Source: an uncultured Clostridia bacterium (GTDB lineage Bacteria; Bacillota; Clostridia; Oscillospirales; Acutalibacteraceae). From it: a stretch of 40,521 bases of DNA. Below are positions 16,238-25,008 of this stretch, piece after piece; within the stretch, counting starts at the first letter, position 1; each line of letters opens with the position of its first letter. A program made the position numbers and the translations under genes. Below the pieces are notes generated by a model. The model was not told the DNA's origin and searched no databases. It saw only the letters and a program-made list of their open reading frames with translations. The DNA is taken from the NCBI GenBank assembly GCA_937896885.1, contig CALBNX010000080.1, positions 1 to 40,521 on the forward strand, read 5' to 3'.

Positions 16238-17533
16238 ATGAAACGAATGTCCAAAATCTTGGCGATTATAACAAGCTTTATAATACTTATTTCAATGTTT
16301 GTGTTGCCTGTAAATGCTGCAAGTGTAAAGTATTTTGCTTCTAGCGCAAGTGGTCAAAAAGGTGACACAGTTACAATTAGTGTGAAATTATCAAGTGGCG
16401 TTGCGCTTTGGGGCTCAAATGTAAGCCTTGGTTATAATACTTCAGAGTTGCAGTATGTAAGTAGTAGCAAAGGGGCACTTGTTTCGTTTGGCGACCCCTA
16501 TCATGACGGTGATTCAATTAATTTTGCTGGCTCACTGGATAATTCAAAATCTAAAAACGGTGGGACGGTATTTACAGTTAAGTTTAAAATACTTAAGAGT
16601 TCTGGCTCATCAACTTTAGTTGTTACTGCTGGAAGTGGTAAAGATAACTGTGATTATGATGGAAATGCAGTAGCTGCATCAACTTCTAACGGCACAATCA
16701 CTATATCAAAACCCGTTACAGGTGTTTCACTTAGCAAAACAAGTCTTACTCTAAAAAAAGGCGAAACATCAACAATTTCAGCAACAGTCACACCAAGTGA
16801 TGCAACTAATAAAACTGTAACATACACAAGTTCAAACACAAAGGTTGCAACAGTTAATAGTAGTGGCAAAATAACAGCTGTAGGTGGTGGCACAGCAACA
16901 ATTACTGCCAAAGCAGGTGGCAAAACAGCAACTTGCAAAGTAACAGTTAATGTTCCACAAACAGGCATCGCAGTTTCAGGTAGTTCATCAAAATCAGTTG
17001 GCATTGGCTCAACAATCACATTAAAGGTTGCAAAAGTGCCATCTGACGCAACTGATAATTTCACAACAACTTGGACTTCTGCTAACACAAATATCGCAAC
17101 AGTATCTGCAAAAGGTGTTGTAACGGGTGTTGCACTTGGCTCTACAACAATTACTGCTAAACAAAACAACTGGACTGTTACATATAAAATTACAGTAACC
17201 GAAAAGGCTCCCGAAAGCTCAACAGAAGAGTCTTCAACTGACGAGAGCACAACAGAGTCAACGACAGAATCAACAACCGAGCCAACAACTCTTCCAACTA
17301 CAACAGAGCCCGTTACTGAACCCAATAAGGATAAGAATTTCTTCCAGATAGTTTGGGCAGAAATCAATGACGAAAATAACACGGTCACAAAACTTTATCA
17401 CTATGTAATGCTTTTAGGTGTTGGATTTGTAGTAGCAATTATTTCAATAGCAGTTACATATTTTGTGACATCTGGTTACTATAAAAACAAAGCTAAAAAA
17501 GAAGAAAAAACTGACTCAACTGAAAATCAATAA
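16238..17533 (+). CDS. Membrane-anchored surface protein with cohesin-like and two Big_2 domains
   Basis: The 431-residue protein has a signal peptide (cleavage near VNAA, about residue 27), then a cohesin-like beta-sandwich (about 30-150; GDTVTISVKL and the segment GSNVSLGYNTSELQYV). Two bacterial Ig-like Big_2 domains follow (about 155-238 and 240-322; KKGETSTISATVTPSDATNK and similar). A linker of about 45 residues rich in Thr, Ser, Glu and Pro leads to one transmembrane helix (about 390-412) and a short charged cytoplasmic tail. It should therefore be displayed on the cell surface from the membrane. Cohesins bind dockerins in cellulosome-type assemblies, but no dockerin occurs in this window, so a partner is not evident. 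ATG 16238 has an AAGGGTG site. Confidence 0.83.
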   Translation: MKRMSKILAIITSFIILISMFVLPVNAASVKYFASSASGQKGDTVTISVKLSSGVALWGSNVSLGYNTSELQYVSSSKGALVSFGDPYHDGDSINFAGSLDNSKSKNGGTVFTVKFKILKSSGSSTLVVTAGSGKDNCDYDGNAVAASTSNGTITISKPVTGVSLSKTSLTLKKGETSTISATVTPSDATNKTVTYTSSNTKVATVNSSGKITAVGGGTATITAKAGGKTATCKVTVNVPQTGIAVSGSSSKSVGIGSTITLKVAKVPSDATDNFTTTWTSANTNIATVSAKGVVTGVALGSTTITAKQNNWTVTYKITVTEKAPESSTEESSTDESTTESTTESTTEPTTLPTTTEPVTEPNKDKNFFQIVWAEINDENNTVTKLYHYVMLLGVGFVVAIISIAVTYFVTSGYYKNKAKKEEKTDSTENQ

Positions 17534-17544
17534 TAGATAAAGAA

Positions 17545-17577
17545 AACCCCAATCCGAAAGGATTGGGGTTAATTTTT
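17545..17577. terminator. Terminator between convergent genes
   Basis: AACCCCAATCC pairs with GGATTGGGGTT around a GAAA tetraloop, followed by TTTTTT after AA. It ends the plus-strand transcript and may also act on the convergent minus-strand operon. Confidence 0.9.
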
Positions 17578-17580
17578 TGA

Positions 17581-18144
17581 TTATTTTACAAAACCAACAC
17601 TATTAATTGTTTTTTCAATTTCATAGGTTGCAACTTCGAAAAGTCGTTTGCCGAGATTCTTATAATACTCGTCGTTTTCATTACCACAAAGCATTGCAAA
17701 TGAAATACCAATATTCTGTGGAATATCAACACCTTTTCTCACAGCAAGATAATAGAAACTGTATTCAGCAGCATCATCAAGTCTGTCATAAAAATCAAAT
17801 GCCTTTTTCTTAACGGTATCATATAAAGCATTAACAGCAGTATTTGCAAGAAGGGGAGAAACCAATAAACGATTAATTGAGTATTCAGCAGAGAAAGCAA
17901 GCAAAACTTTCATCTGATACATTGTGTCATCGTCACGCTGAATTTCACCAACTTCATGCTCAAGGTCAGAGAGAAGGTGGGGCTCGTCAACGAAACGCTC
18001 TGCGAGAGTTTTGCCAAGCTCTTTTGCCTTTTGTGAATTGCCGTTGCTTCTGTTTTTAGTCATTTCAGCGATAATAGACACTTCATCAAAACTATCTTTT
18101 TTCTCGTCGTTAAAAATCTTTACGTCGCTATCATCAAAAATCAT
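17581..18144 (-). CDS. Conserved hypothetical protein
   Basis: I do not recognise this 187-residue protein. It begins MIFDDSDVKIF and is acidic and mostly alpha-helical by composition, without signal peptide, membrane segment or cysteine motif. The single conserved-looking stretch is the aromatic-rich FDFYDRLDDAAEYSFYYLAVR. ATG 18144 has an AAAGGA site 9 bases upstream. It follows the PHP phosphoesterase gene by 28 bases and is probably co-transcribed with it. No function can be assigned. Confidence 0.75.
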   Translation of the reverse strand: MIFDDSDVKIFNDEKKDSFDEVSIIAEMTKNRSNGNSQKAKELGKTLAERFVDEPHLLSDLEHEVGEIQRDDDTMYQMKVLLAFSAEYSINRLLVSPLLANTAVNALYDTVKKKAFDFYDRLDDAAEYSFYYLAVRKGVDIPQNIGISFAMLCGNENDEYYKNLGKRLFEVATYEIEKTINSVGFVK

Positions 18145-18172
18145 AGAACATTATCCTTTCGTGGTTTTTGAT

Positions 18173-19045
18173 TTATTCAGCAGTCTGTTGTGCTAATTTT
18201 TTCTGCAATCTCTTCTGTTTTGCTTTGTATGTGAGAAGAGCGTGCATACAGTCATCTGGAGCAGTGTAGTCACCAAGAGAAACATTATATTCGTTATAAA
18301 GACCGTGAAAATCGCTACCACCAGTTGCAAGTAATTTGTTTTTATTTGCAAGTTTGCGAAGCATTGCTTGTTCTTCTTCGTTTGCGCTTGGGTGATAAAC
18401 TTCAATGCCATCAATGCCACAAGCAATTAAATCATCAAGAATATCAATGCAACCGTTTACAAGTGGATGAGCAACAACTGCGATACCGCCAGCTGTGTGA
18501 ATTTCATCAATTACTGTCTTAACATCATCATATTTCGGAACAACCAAAATATTCTCGTCACTTTCTTTAGTAAATAATTTTTTATAAAGTTCACCGTTGA
18601 AAGAATTAGTATAACCGCATTCAATGAGGGCTTGCATAATGTGCTTTTTATAAAGGTTAGTTGAACCTGTTGAGCATTTCATAATGAACTCTGTTGTTAT
18701 TGGAAAACGCTTTGCAGTCTGAAGCATCATAAAGTGACCTGCTTTTTTACGAGCTAAAGAGTTTCTTTTGCAAAGACCTTCTAACATATCGGGAGAGTCT
18801 GGTAAATAGCAGAGAATGTGAATATTTTTGCCCGATGCCTCGTGTGTTGCAGAAAGCTCAACACCGGGGATAACCTGAACCCCGTGACGAGCACCAATGA
18901 TTTTACCTCTGACGGTACCTGCAAGGCAATCGTGGTCAGTGATTGCAATAGCTTCAAGACCTTTTTTCTTCGCAAAAATAATAAGGTCTTCAATGCCTAA
19001 ACTACCGTCTGATAATCTTGTGTGACAATGTAAATCTCCGCTCAA
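18173..19045 (-). CDS. PHP domain phosphoesterase
   Basis: The 290-residue protein is a stand-alone PHP metal-dependent phosphoesterase of the YciV/TrpH (RNase AM) type. Metal ligands are visible in order: H6 and H8 in DLHCHT, D13 in LSDGS, D37-H38-D39 in ITDHD, the glutamate of PGVELSA, VAHPL, and the final GSDFHG. Enzymes of this group hydrolyse 3',5'-nucleoside bisphosphates or trim RNA 5' ends; the exact substrate is not certain. Initiation is at TTG 19045, 8 bases after GGAGG; the longer frame starts on the ribosome binding site itself. It is the first gene of a two-gene operon. Confidence 0.88.
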   Translation of the reverse strand: MSGDLHCHTRLSDGSLGIEDLIIFAKKKGLEAIAITDHDCLAGTVRGKIIGARHGVQVIPGVELSATHEASGKNIHILCYLPDSPDMLEGLCKRNSLARKKAGHFMMLQTAKRFPITTEFIMKCSTGSTNLYKKHIMQALIECGYTNSFNGELYKKLFTKESDENILVVPKYDDVKTVIDEIHTAGGIAVVAHPLVNGCIDILDDLIACGIDGIEVYHPSANEEEQAMLRKLANKNKLLATGGSDFHGLYNEYNVSLGDYTAPDDCMHALLTYKAKQKRLQKKLAQQTAE

Positions 19046-19115
19046 AATAATAACCTCCAATGTATTTGCCGGTTTTCATACAAAAAATGCGTAAAACCCC
19101 TCAATATATAACAGT

Positions 19116-19144
19116 ATTATACAACGAAAAACAACAAAAATCAA
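19116..19144 (-). promoter_or_regulatory. Promoter of the PHP phosphoesterase operon
   Basis: On the minus strand TTGATT (19139-19144) and TATAAT (19116-19121) are separated by 17 bases. Confidence 0.75.
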
Positions 19145-19238
19145 GAAAAAGTATAATATTTAGTTAATTTTTGTATATTTGATGATTATTTTTGTTCCTT
19201 ATGTAAAAAATATACCCGAAAATTCCATATATTACACA

Positions 19239-19275
19239 AAAGAAAAAGCTCTTTGCGTTGTAACAAAGAGCTTTT
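19239..19275 (-). terminator. Terminator of the thrS-phosphoesterase operon
   Basis: AAAAGCTCTTTG and CAAAGAGCTTTT form a 12-bp stem with an eight-base loop; the minus-strand T tract follows. Confidence 0.9.
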
Positions 19276-19279
19276 AGCT

Positions 19280-20899
19280 TTATTTTAAGTATTCCTTATA
19301 TTTAATTTCATTGATGATATATCCAATAAGAAGAACAGGAACACCAATGCAAATTATAGGAATTAAGAATGTGAGTAAAAGAAGAATTGCGATGATAACA
19401 ATCGGTAAACCTTTTTTACTATCTTTAACTGTGTCAGGTTTTGCAGGTGGTGGTGGAACAGGCCCTTGCTCATCGCCCTCATAAACAGGCATGATAGGAA
19501 GAAGTGCATCATAAGACGGAATACCATCATTATAAAGCAAAGGCTCAATAATTCCACGAACTGTGTCAGAAACCTTTACGAGCTTTTTAAGTGGAATATG
19601 TAATACCTTTATAATTGAGTCGATAATATTTATAAGACCGATAGCAATTTTATATTCATTGTCATCAGGGGTGTAAAGACTTTTGCCACCATAGAGATTT
19701 AGAACAAGGTCAACAATAAAATCGACAACACTCTTATCTTTAATGTCTGCATAATCTTCTTTTTTCAGTCCTGTTTCTGCTCGAGTCCAGTTACCTACAG
19801 TACCGATTTTAAGTTTGTTGAGTGCCTTGAAAATAGGCTTAATTAACCAACCGATTTTATAAGAAAGTTTTTTCTTAATGCTGATGGCAGTTGCCATATC
19901 AGCAAATTTCTCAATATCTTCACCAGCAGCCTTAATAACGTCTCTAATCATACCTATTATATGGTCTGCAAGGAAAGTTTGTAAATCCTTGCCCTTTGTA
20001 TCAAAATTAACAGGCTCTGTAATGAAATCAGTTGTTGTTGACACCATTTTGCTGTCTGCATCAAAAACAACAGTTCTAATAGTACCAGGGTATCCAACTG
20101 TTGAAGCAGTTGAAATGTCATAAAAATAGTTGCCCTTTGGACTAATATGCTTGTCAATGTCATGCACGTGGGTGTGACCTGTGAGCATAAACTGAATACC
20201 CATATCAGCAAGTTGCTCACGGCGAATTTCATAATCGCCCATCATATCGCCATGACCAATAATTTCGTACATAGGTGATGGTGCAATAAGAGGGTGGTGA
20301 GTCATTGCAATGATGAATTGACCATTAGCCTTTGCGTCTTCTGCTTGCGCTTTAATCCATTCAAAACATTCGTCAGAAAAACCACTTTTGCCATTTCTGT
20401 TTGTGTCGTCATTAAGAGCAAAAAGACGATATCCATCTGCTAACTGAATGATGTATGACATACTTTCTTCGTGAACTGCGATTGCTTCATCAGGACCGAA
20501 TTCTTTATACATATTAAAAAGGTCTTCACGCTTTGCAGCAGGAATGGTTACTTTGTCATAGCCCTCATATTTGTGGTGAGTGCCATCCCACTGATAGTCG
20601 TGTGTTGCAGTGAGAACATAAACGCGTTTGCCCTTTGCTTTAAGGTCGCGAAGCATTTCGATAAACTCGTGGTGAGAATCAAAGTCACCGTTGCTTGTAG
20701 TGTCACCCGAAAGAAGAACAATATCAGTTCTTTCGTCTTTCGCTATCTGAGAAAATGCAGCTTCAAGCATCTCGCGTGATTCTGCCAATAAAACGCCACT
20801 TTTGTTGTTGGCGATTTCATAAGCTACACCTGAAGTGCCAAGTTTTTTTGAATAATAATGTGTATCGGTAATAACCGTTACGGTAAGGGGAGCTTTCAT
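19280..20899 (-). CDS. Calcineurin-like metallophosphoesterase with C-terminal membrane anchor
   Basis: The 539-residue protein carries the dimetal phosphoesterase motifs in order: D12 and H14 in TDTHYY, LSGDTTSNGD, a degenerate ATHDY in place of GNHD/E, AMTHHPL, and LTGHTHVHD. The catalytic domain covers about 1-260. A long middle region of unknown fold follows. A proline-rich hinge (VPPPPAKP) leads to one or two hydrophobic helices at the C-terminus, so the enzyme is probably anchored to the membrane. With no signal peptide the catalytic domain should face the cytoplasm. ATG 20899 has an AAGAGGT site; the frame opens further upstream but overlaps thrS. It lies 10 bases behind thrS and shares its T-box control. 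The substrate is unknown. Confidence 0.85.
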   Translation of the reverse strand: MKAPLTVTVITDTHYYSKKLGTSGVAYEIANNKSGVLLAESREMLEAAFSQIAKDERTDIVLLSGDTTSNGDFDSHHEFIEMLRDLKAKGKRVYVLTATHDYQWDGTHHKYEGYDKVTIPAAKREDLFNMYKEFGPDEAIAVHEESMSYIIQLADGYRLFALNDDTNRNGKSGFSDECFEWIKAQAEDAKANGQFIIAMTHHPLIAPSPMYEIIGHGDMMGDYEIRREQLADMGIQFMLTGHTHVHDIDKHISPKGNYFYDISTASTVGYPGTIRTVVFDADSKMVSTTTDFITEPVNFDTKGKDLQTFLADHIIGMIRDVIKAAGEDIEKFADMATAISIKKKLSYKIGWLIKPIFKALNKLKIGTVGNWTRAETGLKKEDYADIKDKSVVDFIVDLVLNLYGGKSLYTPDDNEYKIAIGLINIIDSIIKVLHIPLKKLVKVSDTVRGIIEPLLYNDGIPSYDALLPIMPVYEGDEQGPVPPPPAKPDTVKDSKKGLPIVIIAILLLLTFLIPIICIGVPVLLIGYIINEIKYKEYLK

Positions 20900-20909
20900 A
20901 AAATACCTC

Positions 20910-22859
20910 TTATCTTGCTTTGTTATCAATTTCTTCTTTAAGCATTTTAGCAAAGTCGTTGAAGTTCATTGAACCAATGTCACCCTGACCACGTTTGCTT
21001 ACTGAAACTGTACCGTCTTCAACTTCCTTGTCACCAACAATAACCCAATATGGAAGTTTTTGAAGTCTTGATTCACGGATTTTGTAGCCTGTTTTTTCAC
21101 TTCTGTCATCAACAGTAACGCGCATGCCCATTTTTTCAAGTTCTTTCTTGATTTCGAATGCCTTGTCGTGATGACGGTCAGCAATTGGAAGAATTCTTAC
21201 CTGTTCAGGAGCAAGCCAGAGTGGGAATGCACCTGCATATTTTTCAATAAGAAGAGCAAGTGTACGCTCATAACAACCGATTGATGTTCTGTGAATGATG
21301 TATGGATTTTTCTTTGAACCGTCTTTGTCTGTGTATTCCATACCGAATTTTTCAGCAAGAAGCTGGTCAACCTGAATTGTAATAAGTGTGTCTTCTTTGC
21401 CGAACACGTTCTTAATCTGAATGTCAAGTTTAGGACCATAAAAAGCAGCTTCATCAATACCGATTGAGTATTTGATTCCAAGGTGGTCAAGGATTTTACC
21501 CATAATGCCCTGTGCTTCGTCCCACTGTTCAGGAGTACCAATGTATTTTTCTTTATTATTTGGGTCCCATTGTGAGAAACGGAATGAAACATCTTCATAA
21601 AGGCCGAGAGTCTGAAGCATATAGTTAGCAAGCTCAAGGCAACCTTTGAATTCTTCTTCAAGCTGTTCAGGAGTACACATTAAGTGACCTTCTGAAATTG
21701 TGAACTGGCGAACACGAATAAGCCCGTGCATTTCGCCCGATGCTTCATTACGGAAAAGAGTTGATGTTTCGTTATATCTTAATGGTAAATCTCTGTATGA
21801 ACGTGGTCTGTTAAGATATGCCTGATACTGGAATGGGCAAGTCATAGGACGAAGTGCAAATACTTCTTCGCCTTCTTCCTCTTTAGCAGGGTCGCCAAGA
21901 ACGAACATACCATCAAGATAGTGGTCCCAGTGTCCTGAAACTTTATAAAGGTCACTCTTTGCCATAAATGGCGTTTTTGTAAGTAACCAACCGCGTTTTT
22001 GTTCTTCGTCTTCAACCCAACGCTGAAGAGTCTGTATAATTCTTGCGCCCTTAGGGAGCATAATTGGAAGACCTTGACCGATTAACTCACTTGTTGTGAA
22101 AAGTTCAAGTTCACGACCGAGCTTGTTGTGGTCACGCTTCTTTGCTTCTTCAAGCTGTGCTAAATGCTCGTCAAGTGCTGACTGTTTTGGGAATGCAGTT
22201 GCATAAATTCTCTGGAGCATTTTATTCTTTTCGTTACCTCTCCAGTATGCACCTGTGCAAGCTGTGAGCTTGAATGCCTTGACTGCACCTGTTGACATAA
22301 GGTGAGGACCTGCACAAAGTTCTGTGAATTCACCCTGCTTGTAGAATGAAATAGGTTCACCTTTGTCAGCATGTTCTTTGATAAGCTCAACCTTATAGAT
22401 TTCGCCTTTTTCTTCCATCATAGCGAGAGCTTCAGCAGGGGATAACTCGAATTTTTCAAGAGGTAAATCCTCTTTAACGATTTTCTTCATCTCTGCTTCG
22501 ATTTTTTCGAGAATTTCAGGAGTAAATGAAACCTCTGAATCAAAGTCATAGTAGAAACCGTTGTCAACTGATGGACCAATAGCAAGTTTTACATCAGGGT
22601 AAAGTCTTTTAACAGCCTGAGCCATAATGTGAGATGCAGTATGCCAAAAAGTCTTTTTGCCCTCGATTTCATCAAATGTAACGATTTCAAGAGCACAGTC
22701 TTCATTAACCGCAGTTCTTAAATCGCAATAAACTCCATTTACTTTACCACCGCAAGCAGATTTATATAAACCCATACCAATAGATTTAGCAATCTCTGCA
22801 ACAGTAGTACCAGCTTCGTATTCTTTAATAACGTCGCCTTTAAGTGTTACCTTAATCAT
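20910..22859 (-). CDS. thrS: Threonyl-tRNA synthetase
   Basis: This 649-residue class II synthetase charges tRNA-Thr. Its order is a TGS domain (1-60), the editing domain with HxxxH in HTASHIMAQ, the catalytic core with motif 2 around FRNEASGEMHGLIRVRQF and motif 3 in the segment CYERTLALLIEKYAGAFP, and the C-terminal anticodon-binding domain (from about 540; VRILPIADRH). The length is normal. ATG 22859 has an AAGGAG site 9 bases upstream. The gene is controlled by a threonine T-box, and a repeat element lies in its leader between the T-box terminator and the start codon. Confidence 0.97.
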   Translation of the reverse strand: MIKVTLKGDVIKEYEAGTTVAEIAKSIGMGLYKSACGGKVNGVYCDLRTAVNEDCALEIVTFDEIEGKKTFWHTASHIMAQAVKRLYPDVKLAIGPSVDNGFYYDFDSEVSFTPEILEKIEAEMKKIVKEDLPLEKFELSPAEALAMMEEKGEIYKVELIKEHADKGEPISFYKQGEFTELCAGPHLMSTGAVKAFKLTACTGAYWRGNEKNKMLQRIYATAFPKQSALDEHLAQLEEAKKRDHNKLGRELELFTTSELIGQGLPIMLPKGARIIQTLQRWVEDEEQKRGWLLTKTPFMAKSDLYKVSGHWDHYLDGMFVLGDPAKEEEGEEVFALRPMTCPFQYQAYLNRPRSYRDLPLRYNETSTLFRNEASGEMHGLIRVRQFTISEGHLMCTPEQLEEEFKGCLELANYMLQTLGLYEDVSFRFSQWDPNNKEKYIGTPEQWDEAQGIMGKILDHLGIKYSIGIDEAAFYGPKLDIQIKNVFGKEDTLITIQVDQLLAEKFGMEYTDKDGSKKNPYIIHRTSIGCYERTLALLIEKYAGAFPLWLAPEQVRILPIADRHHDKAFEIKKELEKMGMRVTVDDRSEKTGYKIRESRLQKLPYWVIVGDKEVEDGTVSVSKRGQGDIGSMNFNDFAKMLKEEIDNKAR

Positions 22860-22877
22860 AGTATATATCTCCTTTTC

Positions 22878-22972
22878 GTAGGGGTCGTATTATGCCTCCC
22901 TTGTTAAAGGGAGGGGGACCGCGTTAGCGGTGGAGGGATTCCTCCTTGATTTTGTACAGACTATACGACCCA
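22878..22972. repeat. Nested intergenic repeat in the thrS leader
   Basis: An outer inverted repeat, GGGTCGTAT (22882-22890) with ATACGACCC (22963-22971), encloses an inner module. That module begins GCCTCCCTTGTTAAAGGGAG, continues with an ACCGCG-TTA-GCGGT hairpin and ends in GGAGGGATTCCTCC. The inner module has the same layout as part of 38361-38500. It looks like one dispersed repeat inserted in another. It is transcribed as part of the thrS 5' leader. Confidence 0.7.
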
Positions 22973-22985
22973 CAAATATTAATAA

Positions 22986-23248
22986 ACAAAATAAAAGCAT
23001 TTCATCCTAAAAACAGGATGAAATGCTAAAATACAACATTCCACGGTTCCACCCGCATTGCAAAGCAAAAGCCTTGCCACTCAAATAACTTTAACGCAGT
23101 TAATACGATTGGCTTAATCAGTAAAACCGTTTTCACCAATGCTCGAAAGTGGTCTCGGGATAGTAAATTGATTTCTCGCACCAACCGAAATCTCTCTGAA
23201 AATTTAGATTATCCGTCGTTCTTTCTCAACGCTTTAAAAATATCGTAT
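22986..23248 (-). ncRNA. Threonine T-box leader of thrS
   Basis: On the minus strand the leader has the stem I features AGAGAG and GGTTGGTGCGAG. The specifier loop is flanked by GAAAG and CTTTC; the codon ACC (23153-23151, Thr) is followed by the usual A. The T-box antiterminator sequence GGGTGGAACCGTGG lies at 23041-23054. The competing terminator is AGCATTTCATCCT with AGGATGAAATGCT (22996-23027), followed by T residues. Uncharged tRNA-Thr would stabilise the antiterminator and raise thrS expression. Confidence 0.93.
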
Positions 23249-23250
23249 AT

Positions 23251-23279
23251 ATTCTATACCTATTTTAATGTAATGTCAA
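23251..23279 (-). promoter_or_regulatory. Promoter of the T-box/thrS transcript
   Basis: On the minus strand TTGACA (23274-23279) and TAGAAT (23251-23256) are separated by 17 bases. Confidence 0.75.
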
Positions 23280-23332
23280 CAACGAATTTTGCTGGTGTTT
23301 TTTACATTCACAAATTATTTACAAATATTTCC

Positions 23333-23361
23333 TTGACATTTTTTAGAAATAAGGGTATATT
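23333..23361 (+). promoter_or_regulatory. Sigma-A promoter of the heat-shock operon
   Basis: TTGACA (23333-23338) and TATATT (23356-23361) are separated by 17 bases. The CIRCE operator begins 10 bases downstream, at the expected transcription start. Confidence 0.85.
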
Positions 23362-23371
23362 ATTAATAGAG

Positions 23372-23398
23372 TTAGCACTCTTGTGGTGAGAGTGCTAA
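23372..23398. promoter_or_regulatory. CIRCE operator (HrcA binding site)
   Basis: TTAGCACTC, nine bases, GAGTGCTAA is a perfect match to the CIRCE consensus. HrcA binds here as repressor of the class I heat-shock operon; its own gene is the first one downstream, so the operon is autoregulated. Confidence 0.98.
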
Positions 23399-23420
23399 CA
23401 CGAACAAAGGTGGTGACGAG

Positions 23421-24449
23421 ATGCAACTCAGCGAGAGAAAAGAACGAATCCTTGCAGCAATAGTTGAACGCTATATTGCAACGGGCGAGCCAGTCGGTTC
23501 AAAAACATTGCTCGAGTTCTCTTCAATACCTGTTTCTTCGGCGACAATCCGAAACGAAATGGCTGAGCTTTCTCGTCTTGGCTTTCTCGACCAACCCCAC
23601 ACATCTGCAGGGCGTGTGCCGTCACAGTTAGGCTATCGTTATTATGTTGATAAGCTGATGAACAGATATGAATTACCACTTAACGAGAAAAGACTCATTG
23701 AAGCAAGACTTTCTGATGCAGGTGGCGAGCCACAACAAATACTTGAACAAGCGGGTCAGGTGCTTGCGGAACTTACAAACTGTGCAGTTGTATCCACTAC
23801 ACCAAGTGACACAAACGCAGTAATACGCCGAGTTGAACTTGTCCCACTTGGCACTCATACCGCTATGATGGTTATGCTTTCATCATCAGGCATTCTCAAA
23901 AGCCGAGTTTGCAGAACAGATTGTGAGTTAAATCTCGAGCTTATCGAAACGTTCTATAATATAGTTTCAAAGCATTTTATAGGTAAATCTGCAAGTGAAG
24001 TGAGCATAGCGCTTATTCAAACATTAGCGTTGTCGCTTGGTAGCAAATCTCTTGCGATTTCACCATTGCTTGTAACTCTTTCAGATTTGGCACAGATGAC
24101 CGAGCAAACACAGCTTTTATTAGAAGGTCAGTCAAACTTATTAAATTATGCGGATTATCCTAACGCTTATGAATTGATGGAATTTTTAAGACGCGGTGAG
24201 CCACTCACAAATCTTTTCTCAAATCATAAGTCACAAGGGGACGCAAATGTGCTCATCGGCAAAGAAAATCTCTATCGCGAACTTCAGGATTCAAGCGTGA
24301 TTTTTTCACATTATTCAGTAAGTGGCAAAGATAGTGGCACATTGGGACTTATCGGTCCAACAAGAATAGATTATGCAAGACTTATTCCAAGTCTTAAATA
24401 TTTAACAGAAATCGTCGGCAACATAATGTCTGACACTTTGGAGGATTAA
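23421..24449 (+). CDS. hrcA: Heat-inducible transcriptional repressor HrcA
   Basis: The 342-residue protein is the CIRCE-binding repressor. The N-terminal winged helix is clear (about 1-75): LSERKERILAAIVERYIATG, then GSKTLLE, VSSATIRNEMAELSRLG and PHTSAGRVPS, which is the family signature. A GAF-like and dimerisation region follows and ends in GLIGPTRIDYARLIPSL. The length is normal. The ATG at 23421 lies behind a purine-rich AAAGGTGG. The next gene, grpE, starts one base after the stop codon. Confidence 0.96.
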   Translation: MQLSERKERILAAIVERYIATGEPVGSKTLLEFSSIPVSSATIRNEMAELSRLGFLDQPHTSAGRVPSQLGYRYYVDKLMNRYELPLNEKRLIEARLSDAGGEPQQILEQAGQVLAELTNCAVVSTTPSDTNAVIRRVELVPLGTHTAMMVMLSSSGILKSRVCRTDCELNLELIETFYNIVSKHFIGKSASEVSIALIQTLALSLGSKSLAISPLLVTLSDLAQMTEQTQLLLEGQSNLLNYADYPNAYELMEFLRRGEPLTNLFSNHKSQGDANVLIGKENLYRELQDSSVIFSHYSVSGKDSGTLGLIGPTRIDYARLIPSLKYLTEIVGNIMSDTLED

Positions 24450-24450
24450 A

Positions 24451-24957
24451 ATGGCAGAGAACAAAGAAAATCTTCAAGAAGAAACAGTTGAAGAAGTAAC
24501 AGAAAATACAGAGCCAACTGTAGAAGAAAAGCTCACAGCCGAGCTTAACGAAACAAAGGATAAACTTTTGAGAGTTATGGCTGAGTATGATAATTTCCGT
24601 AAACGCTCACAAAAAGAAAAAGAGATGGCTTATGGAGATACAAAGGCAAGCACAATTGCAGAGTTTTTACCTGTATATGATAACTTCCAGAGAGCAATGA
24701 GTGCGGAATCTACTGACCTTGATTCATTCAAAAAAGGTATCGAAATGATTTTTAATCAATATGGTGAAACATTCAAAAAACTCGGTGTTGAGTCTTTCGG
24801 TGAAAAAGGTGAAACCTTTGACCCTAATATCCACAACGCAGTAATGCACGGTGAAGATGAAGAACTTCCCGAAAACAGTATTTCAGACGTATTCTCAACA
24901 GGATACAAAATGGGTGACAGAGTAATCCGCCCAGCAATAGTTAAGGTAGTAAACTGA
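24451..24957 (+). CDS. grpE: Nucleotide exchange factor GrpE
   Basis: The 168-residue cochaperone releases ADP from DnaK. It has an acidic disordered start (about 1-30), a long coiled-coil helix (about 30-90) containing the conserved LRVMAEYDNFRKRSQKEKE, and the C-terminal beta domain ending in GYKMGDRVIRPAIVKVV, the family signature. It starts one base after hrcA, with the ribosome binding site inside the end of hrcA, so translation is probably coupled. Confidence 0.96.
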   Translation: MAENKENLQEETVEEVTENTEPTVEEKLTAELNETKDKLLRVMAEYDNFRKRSQKEKEMAYGDTKASTIAEFLPVYDNFQRAMSAESTDLDSFKKGIEMIFNQYGETFKKLGVESFGEKGETFDPNIHNAVMHGEDEELPENSISDVFSTGYKMGDRVIRPAIVKVVN

Positions 24958-25008
24958 GAAATCAGTCAATAATAAATATATAAAGAACCTATTAGGAGGA
25001 ATAAATTT

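Noticed and set aside
16654..17388. Minus-strand ORF (244 codons) opposite the cohesin/Big_2 gene
   Set aside because: It is a shadow of the Thr/Ser-rich repeats; the Val-rich translation has no family resemblance or start site.
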